Notes: generated by a model not told the origin, from the letters alone. DNA of 64,000 nt from Bradyrhizobium sp. sBnM-33 (GCF_032917945.1 NZ_CP136624.1:5952001-6016000), one strand, 5' to 3'; counted from the stretch's first letter, positions 44,037 to 53,204 are shown. Numbers and translations are program-made.

Positions 44037-45062
44037 CTAGAAGCCGCCCGCCGCCTGGTCGCCACCGACTTCGGCGCCGGCCCGCGCGCGGCGTACGCTG
44101 CTTACCAACTTGCCGGGTCGGTCCTCGTGGTTGGGCTTGGCGGTCGCAAGCCGCAGCACGGCAGCGTAGCTCGGCTGCACCTCCACGCGATCCGCATACC
44201 GGCTTTGAAAGAGAATCTGGTGTACGCGCGGCAGGTTATAACAGGGCACGTAGAACAGCAGGTGATGCTCGAGGTGGTAGTTGACATAATACGGCGCAAT
44301 GAACAGCCGCTCGAGGAAATTCGCGTGTGTGGTGCGGGTATTGCGCAAAGGATCGTTCGAGTCGGGGACGACCGCATGTTCGGCGATGTTGCGGATGCGC
44401 GTGATCACCATCTGCCAGGTGAGCAGCGGCAACAGCCACAGTAACGGATAGGCCCACCATACGCCCGCGGCGGCGAGGCCCGCGAACATGAGGGCGTTGA
44501 CAACACATTGCGGGCCGAGCTTTTCCCAGAAATGCGCGGCGCGTTGCGCAAGCGGCCATTCCTTTGGGCCAAGCGCATTCAATAATTGGGCTTTGCGCTG
44601 CTGATAGCCGGTCTGCCCAGTGATATCGCGGAAGAATTTGCGGCGGTAGCTCATCTTGGTGATCGGGAACGGCGCCGACAAAATCAGATCGGGATCGTCG
44701 TCCTGCTGGGTGCGCGCGTGATGTTGCAGATGGTAGCGCCGATAGGCGCGGGTCTCGGCGAAGATCGGATAGGCGCAGAACCACTGGCTGAGCGTCAGGT
44801 TGATTTTCTCATCTGCCGACAGGCATCCATGCGCTCCGTCATGCATCAGGATCGCGAGCCCGAGCTGACGCGAGCCGATGACGCCGACCGCGAGCAGAAA
44901 GGTCAGCGGATTGGGCCACCACGCGACCAGCGCAATCGATCCCAATATCAGCGCCCACGCATGCGCGATCAGGGCTGCACCCTTCCACGTCACGCGCTGG
45001 CGCACGGCGACCAGTTGATCTTCGGTCAGAAAGTCGCGGGCACGCATGCGAAGCGCGGTCAT
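44037..45062 (-). CDS. Membrane fatty acid desaturase
   Basis: 341 aa integral-membrane di-iron desaturase with all three His boxes: HDGAH (H74-H78), HLQHH (H111-H115) and HLEHH (H263-H267). Four or more hydrophobic segments flank them. It introduces double bonds into acyl chains of membrane lipids, complementing FabF; the regioselectivity cannot be read. Its start overlaps the stop of the TetR regulator gene by 4 bases (ATGA at 45059-45062), so regulator and enzyme are one transcript, and the operator at 45788-45804 probably controls both. Confidence 0.92.
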   Translation of the reverse strand: MTALRMRARDFLTEDQLVAVRQRVTWKGAALIAHAWALILGSIALVAWWPNPLTFLLAVGVIGSRQLGLAILMHDGAHGCLSADEKINLTLSQWFCAYPIFAETRAYRRYHLQHHARTQQDDDPDLILSAPFPITKMSYRRKFFRDITGQTGYQQRKAQLLNALGPKEWPLAQRAAHFWEKLGPQCVVNALMFAGLAAAGVWWAYPLLWLLPLLTWQMVITRIRNIAEHAVVPDSNDPLRNTRTTHANFLERLFIAPYYVNYHLEHHLLFYVPCYNLPRVHQILFQSRYADRVEVQPSYAAVLRLATAKPNHEDRPGKLVSSVRRARAGAEVGGDQAAGGF

Positions 45063-45766
45063 GCTGATGTCTCCCCGTCGGGTTCATCGTTGTCGCCAAC
45101 CAGGCGCAGTCTGGCGCTGTCGCTCGCTGATGTTGTCGTGGCCTGATCGCCCAGCACGCGCAGCATCTCGCTGCACAATTCCTCGGCCGAACGGCCCATG
45201 GCGTAGCCCTCCACCATCACGCCGATGGCCAGCGCCCAGAATCGCCGTGAGCTGGCGTCGGGATCGCGCAGGCTTTTCCAGCCGTGCCGCTCGATCTGGC
45301 CGGCATAGGCGCGCATCCCCTCGCCGTGCAGCCGCTCGATGGTGCGTTCCACCAGCGGCGCGAGATCCTGCCGGCGGCGGGTGAGTGTCAGGGCTTCGGT
45401 AAAGAAGGCGACCGAATCCGTTGCCGTGACCGTCTCGACCAGCGCGCGCGTGTAGTCGTGCGGCGTACGGGCCTGCAACGCGGCCTCCTCGGCCGCGCGC
45501 GCCACGTACAGCATGTCGCGGCAGGCAGCTTCGACGAACAGAGCTTCCTTGGTGCGGAAGTAGTAGGTGATCTGGCTCGGAAACGCGTCGGCCGCCGCCG
45601 CGATGTCCGAGATCGACGTTCCGGCGAGGCCCCGCTCCTTGAATAGCCGGCTGGCGCTGTCGAGCAGCCGCGAGCGCATCTGGCGCCCGGCGGTGCGCGT
45701 GGCGCGGGCGGCGTGCTTGGGATCGCTGGGCGCTTCTGGCGCTGTCTGAACGGAATTTGGAGCCAT
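45059..45766 (-). CDS. TetR/AcrR family regulator of the desaturase operon
   Basis: 235 aa; the N-terminal TetR helix-turn-helix is at about residues 30-75 (SRLLDSASRLFKERGLAGTS, ITYYFRTKEALF), with a helical ligand domain to about 200 and an acidic tail. It is upstream of and overlaps the desaturase, so it probably senses fatty acyl groups and regulates its own operon through the palindrome TTTGTA-N5-TACAAA just upstream. The arrangement is analogous to DesT/FabR-type control (inference). Confidence 0.9.
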   Translation of the reverse strand: MAPNSVQTAPEAPSDPKHAARATRTAGRQMRSRLLDSASRLFKERGLAGTSISDIAAAADAFPSQITYYFRTKEALFVEAACRDMLYVARAAEEAALQARTPHDYTRALVETVTATDSVAFFTEALTLTRRRQDLAPLVERTIERLHGEGMRAYAGQIERHGWKSLRDPDASSRRFWALAIGVMVEGYAMGRSAEELCSEMLRVLGDQATTTSASDSARLRLVGDNDEPDGETSA

Positions 45767-45787
45767 CGTTTGCCTTCCGGTCCGTTA

Positions 45788-45804
45788 TTTGTATGATGTA
45801 CAAA
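45788..45804. promoter_or_regulatory. Operator for the TetR-desaturase operon
   Basis: TTTGTA-TGATG-TACAAA, a perfect inverted repeat 22 bp before the tetR start; the AT-rich flanks extend the symmetry by one base (ATTTGTA / TACAAAC is broken there). Confidence 0.65.
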
Positions 45805-46104
45805 CAAATACGTCAACCATCTATTGGGCCTACCGCCTCCCGTGCTGCCGCCAGGACTCTCTTGGCCTGCTCAAGAAGCCTTGCCAGCACGCCGAAAATC
45901 CTTATAAACCGCGCATCCGTGGATCCCGGCCGGGAGCTGAACGGACGGTCTCAGCAATCTCACCTTTGCAGGCGTTATTGATGTGGCAGGGCCAGTCGGC
46001 CCGTCGTCCCGTGCTTCCGCCTTCTGAGCTTATCCCCGAGTCCTTTCCGAAGGCCTCGAAGGGCTTGCCGCCGGGGACCGCGCCAACACTAGGAAAGGAC
46101 ACCC
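45805..46104. other. Upstream region of rpsF
   Basis: About 300 bp divergent region. No gene was accepted; a plus frame at 45789-46352 covers it but is not protein-like. It should hold the rpsF promoter. Confidence 0.4.
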
Positions 46105-46575
46105 ATGCCTCTTTACGAGCATGTTTTTCTCGCGCGCCAGGATGCGAGCACCCAGCAGGTCGAAGAGCTGACCACCCAGATGACGGGCATCGTCGAAGGG
46201 CTCGGCGGCAAGGTTACCAAGACCGAGAACTGGGGCGTACGCTCCCTCACCTACCGCATGAACAAGAATCGCAAAGCGCACTTCGTGCTGATGAACATCG
46301 ATGCGCCCTCTGCCGCGGTCACCGAGATCGAGCGGCAGGAGCGGATCTCTGAAGACGTTATCCGCTACCTCACCGTCCGCGTCGAAGAGCACGAGGAAGG
46401 TCCCTCGGCAATGATGCGCAAGGCCGATCGTGACCGAGAGCGCGACGATCGCGGCGGCGGTTTCCGCGGCGACCGCGAAGGCGGCTTCCGTGGCGATCGT
46501 GAAGGCGGTGGCTTCCGCGGCGACCGTGGCCCGCGCCGTCCGCGCGAAGACGAAGCTGCAGCGGTAGAGGAGTAA
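46105..46575 (+). CDS. rpsF: 30S ribosomal protein S6
   Basis: Small-subunit protein that binds 16S rRNA together with S18 (encoded next). 156 aa: the S6 domain occupies residues 1-100 ([20 protein letters not shown]). A C-terminal tail of about 55 residues is rich in Arg, Gly, Asp and Glu, with repeated FRGDREGG. Such long charged tails are usual for rhizobial S6. AGGAAAGG precedes the ATG. First gene of the rpsF-rpsR operon, 5 bp before rpsR. Confidence 0.97.
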   Translation: MPLYEHVFLARQDASTQQVEELTTQMTGIVEGLGGKVTKTENWGVRSLTYRMNKNRKAHFVLMNIDAPSAAVTEIERQERISEDVIRYLTVRVEEHEEGPSAMMRKADRDRERDDRGGGFRGDREGGFRGDREGGGFRGDRGPRRPREDEAAAVEE

Positions 46576-46580
46576 GAATC

Positions 46581-46820
46581 ATGGCTGAAGCTGGTGCACG
46601 CCGTCCGTTTTTCCGTCGCCGCAAGACCTGTCCGTTCACGGGTCCGAATGCGCCGAAGATCGACTACAAGGATTCCAAGCTGTTGATGCGTTACGTCTCC
46701 GAGCGCGGCAAGATCGTGCCGAGCCGCATCACCGCTGTGTCCGCCAAGAAGCAGCGTGAGCTCGCACGCGCCATCAAGCGCTCGCGTTTCCTCGGTCTGC
46801 TGCCCTACGTCATTCGCTAA
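46581..46820 (+). CDS. rpsR: 30S ribosomal protein S18
   Basis: 79-aa basic protein that pairs with S6 on the platform of the 30S subunit. The sequence [20 protein letters not shown] and the C-terminal [20 protein letters not shown] are the standard S18 pattern. It follows rpsF by 5 bp. In relatives the DUF2232 gene and rplI follow directly; here a transporter operon intervenes (46.8-50.3 kb). Confidence 0.97.
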   Translation: MAEAGARRPFFRRRKTCPFTGPNAPKIDYKDSKLLMRYVSERGKIVPSRITAVSAKKQRELARAIKRSRFLGLLPYVIR

Positions 46821-46834
46821 GACAACTTCGGCCA

Positions 46835-46850
46835 GCGGCGTTCGCGCCGC
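46835..46850 (+). terminator. Weak hairpin after rpsR
   Basis: GCGGCG (46835-46840), TTCG loop, CGCCGC (46845-46850), 15 bases after the rpsR stop. No long T tract, but it could end transcription before the transporter genes. The rest of 46851-47186 shows no gene. Confidence 0.4.
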
Positions 46851-47186
46851 CGGTCGCTACTCTTCATTTCCAGGCGGTCCGACTGCCGATGGTTGGTCGA
46901 AACGACCTCTGACCGCCCGTCGGGCCCGCAAATTTTTCCCCGCCTTGGAATGCATCCTACGCCGGCTGTTGGCGTCGGGTCTGAATCGCGTTCCGCCAGC
47001 CGCGCTGCGGTAGCCGGAATCACACCTCGTTGACAATCGCTGCGGCGGGCACGTACGCTGCCCGGCAGCAGGAGCGGATGGCAAATTCCCGCATGCTACG
47101 GGTGTCGAAGTCACCGCCGACCACGTGCGGACACGAGCCCCAATAAGCGGCGCCAACGAGCGCAACCGCCAAAGGGAGTGCAAACG

Positions 47187-48176
47187 ATGTCCGTCCACAT
47201 CCGTGGTCTGCGGCAAGTCGTACGCCTGGCCGCTATTTCGGCGCTGACCATCGCTGCGGCAGGCGCAGCCGAAGCTCAACAGAAAACCGATGTCATCTTC
47301 AGCGCCGGTCCGACCGGCGGCAGTTGGACGCCGATGGCGGCGGCTGCATCGCAGGTCGTGAACAAGCGATATCCCGAGTTGAACGTGCAGGTCGAGCCGG
47401 GCGCGGCCCTCGTCAACATGGAGAAGATCCGCAACGACAAGGCCGATATCGGCTGGTCCATGACGACCGTCATGGCCGATGCGCAGAAGGGCGAGGGTCA
47501 GTTCGCCGGCAAGGCCACCGACAAAGGCCTTTTCGTCGCCAATTTCTATCCTAACGTCTGGCAGTTGGTGGTGCCCGCGAACAGCGACATCAAAAGTGTC
47601 AAGGATCTAAAGGGGCAGCCGGTGGCGCTGCCGGCACGCGGCAACACCAGCCTGGCGGCCGGCTGGGAGTACCTGCTTAAAGTGAACGGCATGACGCTGA
47701 ACGACCTGGGCGCGAAGAGCTACGGCCCGGTGTCATCAAATGCAGAGGCGGTGAAGAACCGGCAGGCGATGGCGGCCGGATGGTTCACCGTGGTGCCGGC
47801 ATCTTTCGTCCTGGACCTTGGCTCGGCGATGCCGCTGCGGGTGCTTCCCGTCAGCGACGAGGAATTCGCTGCATTGCGCAAGCTCAATTCGGGCTTTGTC
47901 CGCTACACCATCAAGGCCGGGACCTACAAGGACCAGGGCGTGACCGAGGCCGTTCAGACCTTCCAGTCGCCCACCGTGTTGATTGCATCGTCCAAGACGT
48001 CTCCTGAGGTGATCTACAAGATTACCAAGGCCATTGTCGAAGGGCGGGACGAGTTCGGTAACGTCACCAGCGAAATGAAGGGCGTGAAAGCGTCCGACAT
48101 GGCTGAGAGCCTGGGCATGCCATATCACCCGGGCGCGGAGAAATACTACCGCGAAGCTGGATTGCTCAAGCAGTAG
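47187..48176 (+). CDS. TAXI family TRAP transporter solute-binding protein
   Basis: Periplasmic binding subunit of a TAXI-type tripartite ATP-independent transporter. 329 aa with a signal peptide (LAAISALTIAAAGAAEA, cleavage before QQ). The start ATG at 47187 has AGGGAG 7 bases upstream. It starts its mature part DVIFSAGPTGGSWTPMAAAA, the TAXI hallmark, with WQLVVPANSDIKSVKDLKGQ further in. TAXI proteins bind acidic or amino-acid substrates such as glutamate; specificity is unknown. It is followed after 10 bp by the fused permease. Confidence 0.93.
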   Translation: MSVHIRGLRQVVRLAAISALTIAAAGAAEAQQKTDVIFSAGPTGGSWTPMAAAASQVVNKRYPELNVQVEPGAALVNMEKIRNDKADIGWSMTTVMADAQKGEGQFAGKATDKGLFVANFYPNVWQLVVPANSDIKSVKDLKGQPVALPARGNTSLAAGWEYLLKVNGMTLNDLGAKSYGPVSSNAEAVKNRQAMAAGWFTVVPASFVLDLGSAMPLRVLPVSDEEFAALRKLNSGFVRYTIKAGTYKDQGVTEAVQTFQSPTVLIASSKTSPEVIYKITKAIVEGRDEFGNVTSEMKGVKASDMAESLGMPYHPGAEKYYREAGLLKQ

Positions 48177-48186
48177 AGGGCGTGCC

Positions 48187-50073
48187 GTGCGCAAACTCTC
48201 CGGCTACGCGGGCCTGGTCGTCGGAGTGGTTGCGGTCACAATGTCCGTGTACCACGTTTACGCGCGACTGACGGTATACGCTCCCGATCAGCAGGCCCTG
48301 CTCTACATAACGCTGGCCTTCAGCCTGGTGCTGTCGTTCCTGCTGTGGCCTCGCAGCAAGAACGCAACACTGGGTCGCGTGCCGTGGGAGGATCTCGCTT
48401 TGGCAGGTCTTTCGCTGGCGTGCATTGGCTACATGTTCGCGAACTACGACTACATCGTGAACCGTTTTCCCACCGCCGAGTCGCTCACCCGAATGGACAT
48501 GGCGGTTGGAATTACCGCCACCCTGCTGGTTCTGGAGGCAACGCGACGCACAATCGGCGCGTCGCTGCCGATCGTGGCAATCGTATTCCTGCTCTACGGG
48601 TTCGCGGGCCCCTGGCTGTACGGCTGGCTTTATCACAGAGGTCTCAGCCTCGAGCTCACCATCGATCAGACCTATTTCACCACGGAGGGCATCTTCGGGG
48701 TACCGATGACGGTGGCCGCGACCTACGTCATTCTTTTCATCATCTTCGGCACATTTCTTGAGAAATCCGGGGCAGGTCAGTTCTTCATGAACTTCGCAAA
48801 TGCGATCGCCGGTGGCGCGCGCGGTGGGCCCGGCAAGGTTTCGGTCGTCTCCTCCAGCCTGTTCGGCACGATCTCCGGCTCGGCCGTCGCCAATGTCATG
48901 GTCGACGGCTGGCTGACCATTCCGATGATGAAGAAGACCGGCTTCAAGCCAGAGGCGGCAGCCGCCATCGAGGCGGTGGCCTCCACCGGCGGGCAGATCA
49001 TGCCGCCGATCATGGGCGCGGCGGCGTTCGTGATGGCCGAGTTTCAGGGCGTCAGCTACACGCAGGTGATGATCGCGGCGGCGATACCTGCGCTCTTCTA
49101 CTATGGGGCGCTGTTCGCTGCTGTCCACTTCAACGCCGTGCGCTCGGGACTCAAGGGCTTGCCACGCGAGGAACTGCCCGTCCTGGGCTACATCATGCTG
49201 CGCCAGGGGCACCTGTTCCTGCCGGTCATCGTGCTTTTGGCGCTGCTTCTATTCGGCTTCACGCCCACCTATGGCGCGATCATCGCCACTTTCGCGCTGG
49301 TCGCCATCTCGTGGCTGCGTCCTTCCACGGCATTGGGTTGGCGCGCGTGCCTTGAGGGCTTGCGCGACGGGGCGGTGCAAACCGTGCCGGTGGCGATGGC
49401 CTGTGCGTCCGCCGGCATCGTGATCGGAATCGTGCTGCAAACCGGGCTGGCGCTCCGGTTCACGGCCTTTCTCATCGACTTCACCTACGGCTCTCTGCTG
49501 CCTGCACTGCTCATCACGATGGTCGCCGGCGTCATTCTCGGCATGGGCATGCCGACCACTCCCGCCTACATCATGCAGGCGGCGCTGCTCGTGCCCGCGA
49601 TCATGAAGCTCGGCGTGGAGCCCATGGCGGCGCACATGTTCGCGTTCTACTTCTCCTGCCTCTCGGCAGTGACGCCGCCCGTGGCGCTGGCCGTGTATGC
49701 TGCGGCGTCAATCGGCGGGGCCGGCCTGTGGGCCTCAGGCCTGCAGGCGATGAAGTTCGCTGCCGCCGGCTTCATCGTGCCGTTCTTCTTCGTCTACAAC
49801 CCGGCGCTGCTGTTCGAGGGGCCATGGCTGGAAATTCTTCGCGCGGTGGTGACCGGCACCATCGGCGTCATTGCCCTCGCAGCCAGTCTCGAAGGCTACT
49901 TCCTGCGTAGCGCAACCTGGTTCGAGCGGGCGCTTTTCTTTGTCGCCGCCTTGCTGCTGATCGACCCCAATGCCATCACCGATGTCATCGGCTTGGGCCT
50001 GCTTGGCATCGGCGTGCTGGTGCAAAAGCTACGGACGATACGACCAAACATAGCGCCGGAAACCACCCCGTGA
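48187..50073 (+). CDS. TRAP transporter fused permease (DctQM-type)
   Basis: 628 aa inner-membrane protein from the GTG at 48187 (AGAGGG upstream). The N-terminal part carries the small DctQ-like helices, then the large DctM-type domain with many helices and the conserved GPGKVSVVSSSLFGTISGSA and GMGMPTTPAYIMQA segments. Transport runs on the sodium or proton gradient, with the binding protein at 47187. The C-terminus overlaps a 30-aa membrane microprotein gene by 4 bases (GTGA). Confidence 0.95.
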   Translation: MRKLSGYAGLVVGVVAVTMSVYHVYARLTVYAPDQQALLYITLAFSLVLSFLLWPRSKNATLGRVPWEDLALAGLSLACIGYMFANYDYIVNRFPTAESLTRMDMAVGITATLLVLEATRRTIGASLPIVAIVFLLYGFAGPWLYGWLYHRGLSLELTIDQTYFTTEGIFGVPMTVAATYVILFIIFGTFLEKSGAGQFFMNFANAIAGGARGGPGKVSVVSSSLFGTISGSAVANVMVDGWLTIPMMKKTGFKPEAAAAIEAVASTGGQIMPPIMGAAAFVMAEFQGVSYTQVMIAAAIPALFYYGALFAAVHFNAVRSGLKGLPREELPVLGYIMLRQGHLFLPVIVLLALLLFGFTPTYGAIIATFALVAISWLRPSTALGWRACLEGLRDGAVQTVPVAMACASAGIVIGIVLQTGLALRFTAFLIDFTYGSLLPALLITMVAGVILGMGMPTTPAYIMQAALLVPAIMKLGVEPMAAHMFAFYFSCLSAVTPPVALAVYAAASIGGAGLWASGLQAMKFAAAGFIVPFFFVYNPALLFEGPWLEILRAVVTGTIGVIALAASLEGYFLRSATWFERALFFVAALLLIDPNAITDVIGLGLLGIGVLVQKLRTIRPNIAPETTP

Positions 50074-50162
50074 CCCGCACCCAGTTGGCCGCGCTGACGC
50101 TTATTGCTACTGCGCTCATCATTGGCACGGTAGCCTTCGGCGTTCTGCGGATCTACGCCTAG
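50070..50162 (+). CDS. 30-aa membrane microprotein coupled to the TRAP permease
   Basis: Reads from the GTG at 50070, which overlaps the permease stop (GTGA), to TAG at 50162. The sequence TRTQLAALTLIATALIIGTV plus AFGVLRIYA forms one transmembrane helix with a basic start. No family was recognised. The overlap makes real translation likely by coupling, so it is a candidate third subunit or regulator of the transporter, comparable in size to the small subunits seen with some membrane transporters. It is missing from usual annotations because of its length. Confidence 0.55.
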   Translation: MTRTQLAALTLIATALIIGTVAFGVLRIYA

Positions 50163-50285
50163 GCCCGGATCGGCCCGGGACATCACACACCATGCCGCTA
50201 GAGGCACGAACGCCGGGGACTTGCCGGCAGGTTTCGGTGACGGACCCTTGATCAACCAAGGCTACTGATCTAAAAGGCCGGTCAT

Positions 50286-50305
50286 CACGGCCCCAGCGGG
50301 CCGTG
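50286..50305. terminator. Hairpin after the TRAP operon
   Basis: CACGGCCC-CAGC-GGGCCGTG, a perfect 8-bp stem 123 bp after the microprotein stop; no T tract follows, so only a possible terminator. Confidence 0.4.
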
Positions 50306-50330
50306 AACGTTTGAGGGGTATGATGGGCTC

Positions 50331-50346
50331 CGGTATCAAGATACCG
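50331..50346. promoter_or_regulatory. Perfect palindrome upstream of the DUF2232 gene
   Basis: CGGTATC-AA-GATACCG, 7-bp arms, 88 bp before the DUF2232 start. It may be an operator, or a stem in a new promoter region created when the TRAP operon separated this gene from rpsR. Confidence 0.45.
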
Positions 50347-50434
50347 ACAGGCTCCCCTTGGATCTCCAACTAGTTGGTAAAGGCGGCATTTTTGCTGACC
50401 TCTATCTAACCGCTCGAAAGGAGCGGGACAGCTG

Positions 50435-51406
50435 ATGATCGCGATTATCCTCATTGGTCTTGCGGCCGGCTGCGCGTCGGCGCTGATGTTCGTCTCGATC
50501 GTCTCGGGCGCGCCGATCTCATTGCTGCTCTCTTTGTTGGCGCCGTTACCGCTGATGGTGACGGCACTCAGTTGGGGACCGCTCAGCGCGACCATCGGCG
50601 GCATCGCTGCGGCGTCCGGCTTCGGTGCAATTTTCGGTCTGCGCTTCTGCGTCGCTTTCGCGGTTGCGGTGGCGCTGCCAGCCTGGTGGCTTGGCCATCT
50701 CGCGTTGCTGGGACGGCAAACGGCTGCTGTCGGAACCGGCAACAGCACGAATCCTACGGCGGAAAATCTCGAGTGGTATCCGATCGGACGGATCCTGCTT
50801 TGGATCGTCGGCTTTGCCATCCTGTCCTCCATCGCGTCGTGGCTGGTCTTCGGCAAGGATGCCGATGCCATCGCCGCGGCCCTGCGAAGCGGGCTGACGA
50901 AGGTTCTTTCTGGCCGTGAGGGGTTATCGTCGAGCGACATCGAGCGGTTGGCTGACGCGCTTGTAACGATCTTCCGGGGCTTGTCGACGATGCTCGTCGT
51001 GACGACGCTTACGCTTAACCTTTGGCTCGCCGCAAAGATATCAGCGATGTCGGGCCGGCTGCGTCGCCCTTGGCCAGACTTGAAGAGCACAGCGTTGCCG
51101 CCGATGACGCTCGTAGCACTCTGCGGGACATTGGCATTCTGTTTCGCGGGCGGAGCATTTTCGATAGCAGCGCAAATCATGACAGCCGCGCTCTTCATGG
51201 CTTACGCGCTCGTCGGTCTCGCCGCCGTTCACACGTTAACGCTGGCGCTGAAAAGCCGCGCCGTTTTGCTGAGCTGCACCTACGGGATCCTGGTGCTGTT
51301 GCCATGGACAGTCGTTCTGATGATCGCCCTCGGCCTTACGGAAGCAATTTTCGGATTGCGCGAACGTTACTTGCGCCGAAAGCCGCCGCCTTTGCCCGCA
51401 GCCTGA
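50435..51406 (+). CDS. DUF2232 domain membrane protein
   Basis: 323-aa polytopic inner-membrane protein (about eight helices) of the DUF2232 family; starts [20 protein letters not shown] with AAAGGAG upstream. In rhizobia this gene lies between rpsR and rplI, as it would here without the TRAP operon. No function is established; similar proteins are spore-related in Firmicutes and linked to membrane biogenesis elsewhere. It is 55 bp before rplI, so the two are probably cotranscribed. Confidence 0.85.
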   Translation: MIAIILIGLAAGCASALMFVSIVSGAPISLLLSLLAPLPLMVTALSWGPLSATIGGIAAASGFGAIFGLRFCVAFAVAVALPAWWLGHLALLGRQTAAVGTGNSTNPTAENLEWYPIGRILLWIVGFAILSSIASWLVFGKDADAIAAALRSGLTKVLSGREGLSSSDIERLADALVTIFRGLSTMLVVTTLTLNLWLAAKISAMSGRLRRPWPDLKSTALPPMTLVALCGTLAFCFAGGAFSIAAQIMTAALFMAYALVGLAAVHTLTLALKSRAVLLSCTYGILVLLPWTVVLMIALGLTEAIFGLRERYLRRKPPPLPAA

Positions 51407-51461
51407 AAATCCAACCATTCACCCTAAACTCGAGACTGAACACGAAATAAGGAGAACGAAA

Positions 51462-52061
51462 ATGGAAGTCATCTTGCTGGAACGCGTCGTCAAGCTTGGT
51501 CAGATGGGCGAGGTCGTCCGCGTCAAAGACGGATTTGCCCGCAACTTTCTGCTCAAGCGCGGCAAGGCGTTGCGCGCCACCGCCGACAATCGCGCCAAGT
51601 TCGACGGTATGAAGGCCGAACTCGAGGCCAACAATCTCAAGGCCAAGGGCGAAGCAGCCAAGGTCGCGGAGAAGATCAACGGGCGCAACGTGATCGTGCT
51701 GCGCCAGGCCTCGGAATCCGGCCAGTTGTTCGGATCGGTGAGCATTCGCGACATCATCGCCTCCTTCGAGGCCGACGGCGTCACCATCAATCGCAGCCAG
51801 GTCCTGCTCGACGCCCCGATCAAGACCATCGGCAAGCACGAGGTCTTGATTGCCGTTCATCCGGAAGTCGAAGCCACCGTCAGCGTCACCGTGGCGCGCA
51901 GCGCCGATGAAGCCGAGCGCATCAACCGCGGCGAGGACATCTCGACCCGTCAGGAAGACCAGGACGCCGCCGCCGAGGCACTCGCCGCCGCCGGCGAGTT
52001 CTTCGATCCGGAAGCCCAGCACGAGGAAGTCGCGCCGGCGCCGGCTGCGACCGAGAAGTAA
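51462..52061 (+). CDS. rplI: 50S ribosomal protein L9
   Basis: Large-subunit protein with an N-terminal rRNA-binding domain ([20 protein letters not shown], about residues 1-50) linked by a helix to a C-terminal domain (residues 80-150), followed by a 45-residue acidic, Ala/Glu-rich tail typical of alphaproteobacteria. 199 aa. TAAGGAG precedes the ATG. A strong bidirectional terminator follows at 52091-52122. Confidence 0.97.
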   Translation: MEVILLERVVKLGQMGEVVRVKDGFARNFLLKRGKALRATADNRAKFDGMKAELEANNLKAKGEAAKVAEKINGRNVIVLRQASESGQLFGSVSIRDIIASFEADGVTINRSQVLLDAPIKTIGKHEVLIAVHPEVEATVSVTVARSADEAERINRGEDISTRQEDQDAAAEALAAAGEFFDPEAQHEEVAPAPAATEK

Positions 52062-52090
52062 CAAGCGTATCGCTCTAACCTTGTGAAGAC

Positions 52091-52122
52091 CTCAAGCCCG
52101 GCCGCATCAGGCCGGGCTTGAG
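52091..52122. terminator. Strong bidirectional terminator sharing bases with a coding end
   Basis: CTCAAGCCCGGCC (52091-52103), loop, GGCCGGGCTTGAG (52110-52122): a perfect 13-bp stem. The loop contains the stop codon of the minus-strand thioesterase (52107-52109) and the right arm encodes its last residues (ISSPA), so it serves rplI and ends inside the thioesterase gene. Confidence 0.8.
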
Positions 52123-52571
52123 ATTCTGGCGGCCGCCTTCTCGTCGAGCATTGCGATCGAGGCCAGCGCAGTTGCGGTATGCTTCTCGACGCCATCGGTT
52201 ACGCAAAACACGTCGGCCGCAACCACGGCGACCTGACGTCCGGGCTTGATGACGCGCGCCCGACAGATCAATCGATCGCCGATCGCCGGCGACAGCAGAT
52301 TCAGTTTATATTCCGCCGTCAGCGCCGATTGCCCGCGCGATGCCGCGGCCGCAATCGTGGTGGCGTTGTCGACCAGGAAGGCCGTAACGCCACCGTGGAA
52401 CAGGCCATGCTGCTGCAGCAGTTCGGGCCGGCGGTCGACCGCAAGCGTGCACGTGCCACGCGTCAGCTCGGATAGTTCCGCCCCGACGTGGGTCATAAAA
52501 CCCTGGCGGCCGACATTATCGCGGATGCGCGTCGCGATCGGCGCGAAGTCGGCATCGTCATTCGCACTCAT
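52107..52571 (-). CDS. PaaI-type thioesterase (hotdog fold)
   Basis: 154-aa hotdog thioesterase with the HGGVTAFLVDNATTIAAAAS segment that carries the catalytic Asp region; acts on aryl- or acyl-CoA substrates. It starts at the ATG at 52571, overlapping the stop of the TetR regulator by 4 bases, so both are coupled. Its 3' end lies inside the rplI terminator hairpin. Regulated, by inference, by that TetR through the CTCTAGAG sites. Confidence 0.88.
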   Translation of the reverse strand: MSANDDADFAPIATRIRDNVGRQGFMTHVGAELSELTRGTCTLAVDRRPELLQQHGLFHGGVTAFLVDNATTIAAAASRGQSALTAEYKLNLLSPAIGDRLICRARVIKPGRQVAVVAADVFCVTDGVEKHTATALASIAMLDEKAAARISSPA

Positions 52572-53173
52572 ACTGTCTCTCCGGGCTTGTGGATCATATC
52601 GGCCGCGACCACCGCGCGAATGGCACAGGCGATCAGGATTTCAGCCTGCTCTCGCGGATCGGTGCGGTCGCGGCCCGACAGCCATGCGCGGCAAAAAATC
52701 TGCGCCGGTCCGATGATCTGGCTGAAGAAAACCGACGAACTCATCGGCAGCAATTCGCCGCGCGCGACGAGCGGCGCGCGCCATCGTTCGACGGCTTCCG
52801 CGAGGCGCGAATTCTGCGCGCGCTGCGCGCCGCGGATCGCCTCGGTCCATTCACTGCGGGAAATCTCGAAGAGATAGCGCGCCTCGCGCCGGGAATTCAC
52901 GACCCAGTCCAGATGTGCGCGGATCAGCCGCGCCACGCCTTCCCGCGCGCCGCAGGATTCATCAACCGCCGCTACGACGGCAGCGTGATAACGGGCGAGG
53001 ATTTCCAGGAACAGCGTGCCGGCCAGCTCCTTCTTCGATCCGAAAAAATGGAAGAAGCTGCCGTTGGACGCTCCCGCGCGAGTTCTGATGGCGGCGACCG
53101 TGGCGCCCTCGAAACCATCGCGGTCGAACACCGCCAACCCCGCCGCCAGCAGATCCTCCCGTGCCGTAGCCAC
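52568..53173 (-). CDS. TetR family regulator of the thioesterase
   Basis: 201 aa from a GTG at 53173. The HTH region is at about residues 10-50 (AGLAVFDRDGFEGATVAAIR, GSFFHFFGSKKELAG) with a C-terminal ligand domain typical of AcrR-like regulators. It is coupled to the thioesterase gene (ATGA overlap). Two copies of the palindrome CTCTAGAG lie 33-53 bp upstream (53206-53226), a likely operator. It probably senses an acyl-CoA or aromatic-CoA that the thioesterase hydrolyses (inference). Confidence 0.88.
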   Translation of the reverse strand: MATAREDLLAAGLAVFDRDGFEGATVAAIRTRAGASNGSFFHFFGSKKELAGTLFLEILARYHAAVVAAVDESCGAREGVARLIRAHLDWVVNSRREARYLFEISRSEWTEAIRGAQRAQNSRLAEAVERWRAPLVARGELLPMSSSVFFSQIIGPAQIFCRAWLSGRDRTDPREQAEILIACAIRAVVAADMIHKPGETV

Positions 53174-53204
53174 TCTGCGCCGCCTTTCGATTCACCAGAT
53201 CGCT

